Below, piece by piece: positions 59,877-64,000 of a stretch of DNA of 64,000 nt. Every line of letters starts with the position of its first letter. The stretch's first letter is position 1. The notes under the pieces were generated by a model. The model did no database searches. It saw only the letters and a list, made by a program, of their open reading frames with translations, and was not told the DNA's origin. The stretch covers positions 57,335,673-57,399,672 of the forward strand of contig NC_090288.1 of the NCBI RefSeq assembly GCF_037392515.1. The letters are read 5' to 3'. Origin of the DNA: Haliotis asinina (Eukaryota; Mollusca; Gastropoda; Lepetellida; Haliotidae). Made by a program: the position numbers and the translations under genes.

Positions 59877-60104
59877 AATGGGGGATGGGGTTGGGGCAGG
59901 CAATCTTGTCAGCTGGAAGCAAAACAGGTTAGGAGATTCTTTTCCCTTAATGTAGCAACTCCATTTATGATGTCCCTGATAATGCTGGAATAGTGTTAAA
60001 AGAGGCGTGAAACAACACTCAGTTTCATATCAGCAACAACTTATTCATGGTTATCGTGACATCATGTGCTTTCAAACCAATCAATAACGGGAGATATATA
60101 CATA

Positions 60105-60108
60105 TATA

Positions 60109-60140
<32 letters not shown>

Positions 60141-60152
60141 TGCGTGTGTGTG
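60105..60152. repeat. GT/GTGC microsatellite
   Basis: GT units flank GCGT units. Confidence 0.95.
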
Positions 60153-60214
60153 TCACTTTTGTTAAGAATGATTCACAAAATTTGCCACACTTAGCAACAT
60201 TCATGCCATGTGTA

Positions 60215-60375
60215 CGCCGTCTCCAAATAAATCGATTCTGAACATCGGAGCATCGATCAACGTCAGTGGTATTCGATAACACGTCAACTAGTCTGTCTAC
60301 TCGATCCCATTAGCTGCCTCTGACGACAAGCATGGATTGTTGAAGATCTATTCTAACAGGGAACCTTCATGAGAA
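60215..60375 (+). repeat. SINE, type B, diverged
   Basis: AATAAATCGATTCTGAACAT, CGATCCCATTAGCTGCCTCT, GACGACAAGCATGGATTGTT. Confidence 0.65.
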
Positions 60376-60469
60376 TATTCATCAAGAGTAGACCAAAGTG
60401 AAGTGTAGACAAGTCTAATAAGCAAAGAGCACTGGGCTACAGACTAATACAATCACCACGGTAATCTTT

Positions 60470-60560
60470 ATTTGTTTGGTGCTTAACGCTGTTGTCAGCA
60501 ATATTCCATCTATATAATGGCTGTTTGTAAATGATCGAGTCTGGACCAGACGATCCCGGA
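60470..60560 (+). repeat. SINE, type B, 5' part
   Basis: GGTGCTTAACGCTGTTGTCA, GCAATATTCCATCTATATAA, GAGTCTGGACCAGACGATCC, after which the match stops. Confidence 0.75.
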
Positions 60561-60734
60561 TTTACTATATGGGCAGCGATTTACCTGCCGGGTACAATGA
60601 TAATCATTCAATAAAGTCAACCACCCTGATTACACTATCCCTATACTCATCTCAAACGACCACCTGTACGGAACCGTTTCCAACACGAGATCCCCTCATG
60701 GTTTGATAAATCATGTCTGTAGCCTCTATAACAT

Positions 60735-60895
60735 CGTGAGTACGTGTAACAATATTCCAGCCATATCACAGTAGGGTTACACCAGAAATAGGTTTCACAT
60801 AATTATTGTAACCATGTGGGAATGGAACCCAGGCCATCGCGTGACAAGCGAACGCTTAACAGTCAGACTACCCTTACCGCCCTCTGTATAATACC
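60735..60895 (-). repeat. SINE, type A, parent of the adjacent minisatellite
   Basis: ATATTCCAGCCATATCACAG, CACCAGAAATAGGTTTCACA, CCATGTGGGAATGGAACCCA, GACAAGCGAACGCTTAAC, then AGACTACCCTTACCGCC. This last word begins the minisatellite unit. Confidence 0.8.
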
Positions 60896-61570
60896 ACTAG
60901 ACTACCCCTACCGCCCTCTGTATAATACCACTAGACTACCCCTACCGCCCTCTGTATAATACCACTAGACTACCCCTACTGCCCTCTGTATAATACCACT
61001 AGACTACCCCTACCGCCCTCTGTATAATACCACTAGACTACCCCTACCGCCCTCTGTATAATACCACTAGACTACCCCTACCGTCCTCTGTATAATACCA
61101 CTAGACTACCCCTACCGTCCTCTGTATAATACCACTAGACTACCCCTACCGCCTTCTGTATAATACCACTAGACTACCCCTACCGCCCTCTGTATAATAC
61201 CACTAGACTACCCCTACCGTCCTCTGTATAATACCACTAGACTACCCCTACCGTCCTCTGTATAATACCACTAGACTACCCCTACCGCCCTCTGTATAAT
61301 ACCACTAGACTACCCCTACCGCCCTCTGTATAATACCACTAGACTACCCCTACCGCCCTCTGTATAATACCACTAGACTACCCCTACCGCCCTATGTATA
61401 ATACCACTAGACTACCCCTACCGCCTTCTGTATAATACCACTAGACTACCCCTACCGCCCTCTGTATAACACCACTAGACTACCCCTACCGCCCTCTCTA
61501 TAATATCGCTAGACCGCCCCTACCGCCCTCTGTATAATACCACTAGACTTCCCCTACCGCCCTCTCTGTA
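60880..61570. repeat. 34-bp minisatellite, about 20 units
   Basis: The unit CTCTGTATAATACCAC plus TAGACTACCCCTACCGCC repeats with rare substitutions (GCC/GTC, CTC/TTC). The second half of the unit is the SINE type A tRNA-head sequence (compare TTTAACCACTAGACTACCCC at 14460). Confidence 0.95.
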
Positions 61571-62134
61571 TTACATGTATAAGACCATACATATGAATTG
61601 TACGGCTTTAAATTGCGCCTCCTACAAACACAAATACATATTGCCGTATGTGCATGGTTGATAAATCGTGTCTCAATGTGACACATTCCAACCTATTGTC
61701 ATACTGCTGTTGGGGTCACATATCTTTTTTCATTATTGTAAGAGTTGCCTGATAAAATAACATGTTGAAATAGTGTAACCGTTCGATATTAAAGTAGACA
61801 GAAATTCATTGTTTTTGCTGCACTCCCAGCTTACAGAAATTCTGCAGTTTCTGTCATGCTAGTAATAACGCCGAAATTCAGCTGTCACTATTCCCTGGGA
61901 TGAATGAGTGAGTTAGTGATCGCTTATAGTATACGTCGCTTTTAGCTATATTCCAGCAATACCATGGTATATAGCATTTCTCCCTCCCTGACCCAATGCA
62001 CTCACCAATACAGAAAATAAGACGCTTACCACGTTTGTAAAGCCATCTAGTACGGAACCACGACCAAAGGTTTGTGTCATACCAAAGGCATGTTTCAGCC
62101 TAAACTGTTTATCGCTATAGTTGGTATCATCGAG
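61571..62134. other. Non-coding stretch with SINE head fragment
   Basis: A type A SINE 3' part lies at 61900-61985 (TGAATGAGTGAGTTAGTGAT, ATATTCCAGCAATACCATGG). Nothing else recognised. Confidence 0.5.
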
Positions 62135-62395
62135 TTCACGGTTTGGGAACCCGTGAAGATCCGGGTTTCATCCGAATGTGTCGTCAGTAACCCATGCCTG
62201 TCGTACGATTATACCAACGCGATCGTGTTGTCACGCAGGCTGATATAGCTGGCATTTGTCATCGTATCCCCTTCGCGCAGATCGATGTACCTGCGAGTTA
62301 ATCACTGGATTGCCTGGTCCAGACTCAGTATTTAGAGACAGTATATATAGACAGTTATATAGCTGGAATATTGCTGAGTGTGGTGTTATATAACA
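62135..62395 (-). repeat. SINE, type B, long copy
   Basis: The minus strand has CACTCAGCAATATTCCAGCT, GAGTCTGGACCAGGCAATCC, AGTGATTAACTCGCAGGTAC and the GATCTTCACGGGTTCCCAAA end. Confidence 0.75.
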
Positions 62396-63733
62396 AACTA
62401 ATAGGCGATAGGGCGAGGGTATAGACTCTGTGTGGTGTGAGATATTTGGAGCTGAAAGATATATGAGGATATAGTTCAAACCTGTCAAGTCTCACGCATT
62501 TGAGCCTAATGTCACACACTAACCAAAAAAATCTCACGCACTGCGAAATTTGACACATTGGGAGCTCTGAGGGTTGACAGCTATGTATGGCTGTATAGTA
62601 TAGTTGCGGGCTGAATATTTCAGTAACTGACCATGTACCTGGTTGTTCATAGCGACAAACCTAGAATGACATCGACTGCTACTTTGAATAGCATCACCCA
62701 TTCATCCAATCAGAGTCTCAAACGATCTACCTGTCCCTTACGTGTGTTAGTGAGTTCTACCCAATGCCGCCTTTAGCACCTTCCAGAAATACCATAGCTG
62801 AAGACATCAGAAATGGTCTGAGTCGCTGCAGCAATGTAAGGAACTAGTATTAATGAGCACCCATACTTCAACAAACCTCCAAACTTTGAGGCAATAACAT
62901 CCTAGAGAAGGCCGCTTGGCAATGGTTTACATCACAACAGCACAGAGATAAATGCTAAAACCCAATATGTATACCCAAGAATAAACTAAAAACCTAATTC
63001 TTGAATACGTCCGACTAAACAGTCTGATGGTACATTTTATCCCAATGAACACACACCTGCCCTCAACAACAACAAAACTGACAGTAAAAATATAATTGCC
63101 ATTGCTCCCAGGGGTCAATGCCAACATGTGAGATCTCTAAATGCGTCACAGTAATTTCTAACAGTCTGGTGTTTATTGCGGATAACTATGGGTGGCATTG
63201 GGAGTGAATTGTTCCCGCTCGACCTCTGTCTTGTGATTGCAACGTTAGTAGGTGTTTCTAGCACCGTTCTACTTCACCACAATGGCGTTTAGAATGCCCC
63301 CTGGCATGTTTCAAGGCCGCGACCAACAGTTGATCTACCCGTTACAGTAGTTGACAGATGTGACCGCCAAGGGCTGCTTTGATTAGACGTAAACAAGAAG
63401 TCCAATCGATACCACCAGCCGATTGACATTGGTCATTGTGAATTCAGCTTTTGGAATCACGGAATTCACCGTTGCGTATTCTGTTGGAAAGATTAATGAA
63501 TATTCCTGTAGCGCATTACACAGGCGGTTTGATTATTGGAAGAATAAGGTTGAATCTGCGTGGCACCATAGGTGTTGTATCGTGCATTATACTACTGAGT
63601 TGAGATACGTAATTCAGTAACTGCAACGGTTCGCCATCCATATTTCATGTCTTTCACGCTCGTTAGCATAATTGGAGAAATCGGTCGCAATATATTGGGG
63701 ACGGAATCCCGGCTCACGACTTCGATTCACAAG
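62396..63733. other. Non-coding stretch
   Basis: A type A SINE relic lies at about 62755-62825 (TTAGTGAGTTCTACCC, CATCAGAAATGGTC). No gene recognised. Confidence 0.45.
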
Positions 63734-64000
63734 TTAGGCGTGTGACGTAAACTGCCAGTGGCTTCCATAGGTATTGATCTCGGCTGTAGTTGAGAACCTG
63801 ACAGAAATCATATGACGTTGTCCGCAGCGTGTGCTGGTACACAATGAAGCGAGGACAGTAAGGCAGGAACGAGCTCCAGAAACCGTCTTGTTCTTATCGA
63901 TCCAGTGGAAGTGTACGGCAGTAGGGAAAGTCTTCCTACAGAGGAAGGTTGTGTTGCTTCTGCTGAGAGTATCGTTCAAGTGTCGTCTGCTCTTGTGAGA
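63734..64000 (-). CDS. Partial open frame, possible extracellular exon, runs off the window
   Basis: A minus-strand frame is open from the window edge to a stop at 63734-63736, about 88 codons. It has three N-glycosylation sequons (NDT, NTT, NKT), four cysteines and a TFLCRK...HFHWID stretch. A cysteine 11-13 residues before a tryptophan recalls an Ig-like fold. No closing Y-x-C motif was recognised in the expected place and no clear donor was found, so it may be a last exon or chance. Codons are more balanced in base composition than in nearby short frames. Function unknown. Confidence 0.3.
   Translation of the reverse strand, partial: SHKSRRHLNDTLSRSNTTFLCRKTFPTAVHFHWIDKNKTVSGARSCLTVLASLCTSTRCGQRHMISVRFSTTAEINTYGSHWQFTSHA

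Overview
The window is animal nuclear DNA. Genes are split by GT-AG introns, most of the sequence is non-coding, and it is full of degraded transposons, tRNA-derived SINEs and micro- and minisatellites. Two SINE families with GTGAGTGAGTGAG heads, one carrying the core GTCTGGACCAGACAATCCAG, are typical of gastropod molluscs. I infer an abalone (Haliotis) or a close relative; this comes from recalled repeat style, not from a search. No tRNA, rRNA, operon or CRISPR array was seen.

The best gene is an interleukin-17-receptor-like gene on the + strand (47684-57544). Eleven exons join with consistent phases into 763 codons: signal peptide, FnIII-like ectodomain, one membrane segment, and a cytoplasmic SEFIR domain in the last large exon. 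Its introns hold SINEs, a TTTA tract, a G/T tract and a C-rich VNTR.

The most novel content is a scattered family of small secreted five-cysteine protein genes. Exon 1 is at 4207-4459 (+), 13842-14094 (-) and 32623-32878 (-). For the last two, a short second exon encoding a conserved PPxPNSVIGR tail lies downstream, giving proteins of 105 and 109 residues. Two further minus-strand copies are pseudogenes: one chimeric (18250-19278) and one split by a complete but dead mariner (41829-44546). The cysteine spacing fits a type-2 chitin-binding (CBM14/peritrophin-A) fold that has lost its second cysteine. A segmental duplication (about 18.1-19.9 kb and 31.8-33.7 kb) explains two of the copies.

At 21.4-24.5 kb there is a candidate divergent pair of small spliced genes sharing a promoter-like interval with YY1- and ETS-like motifs, next to a THAP-domain remnant. 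The rest is mobile DNA: mariner, two Tc1-like relics, two non-LTR reverse transcriptase relics, three Penelope-like pieces (one with a hammerhead-ribozyme core), Harbinger-like pieces, MITEs, and a TIR-bounded element at 34131-34573 packed with a 10-bp palindrome repeated every 21 bp. A partial reading frame runs off the right edge on the minus strand.
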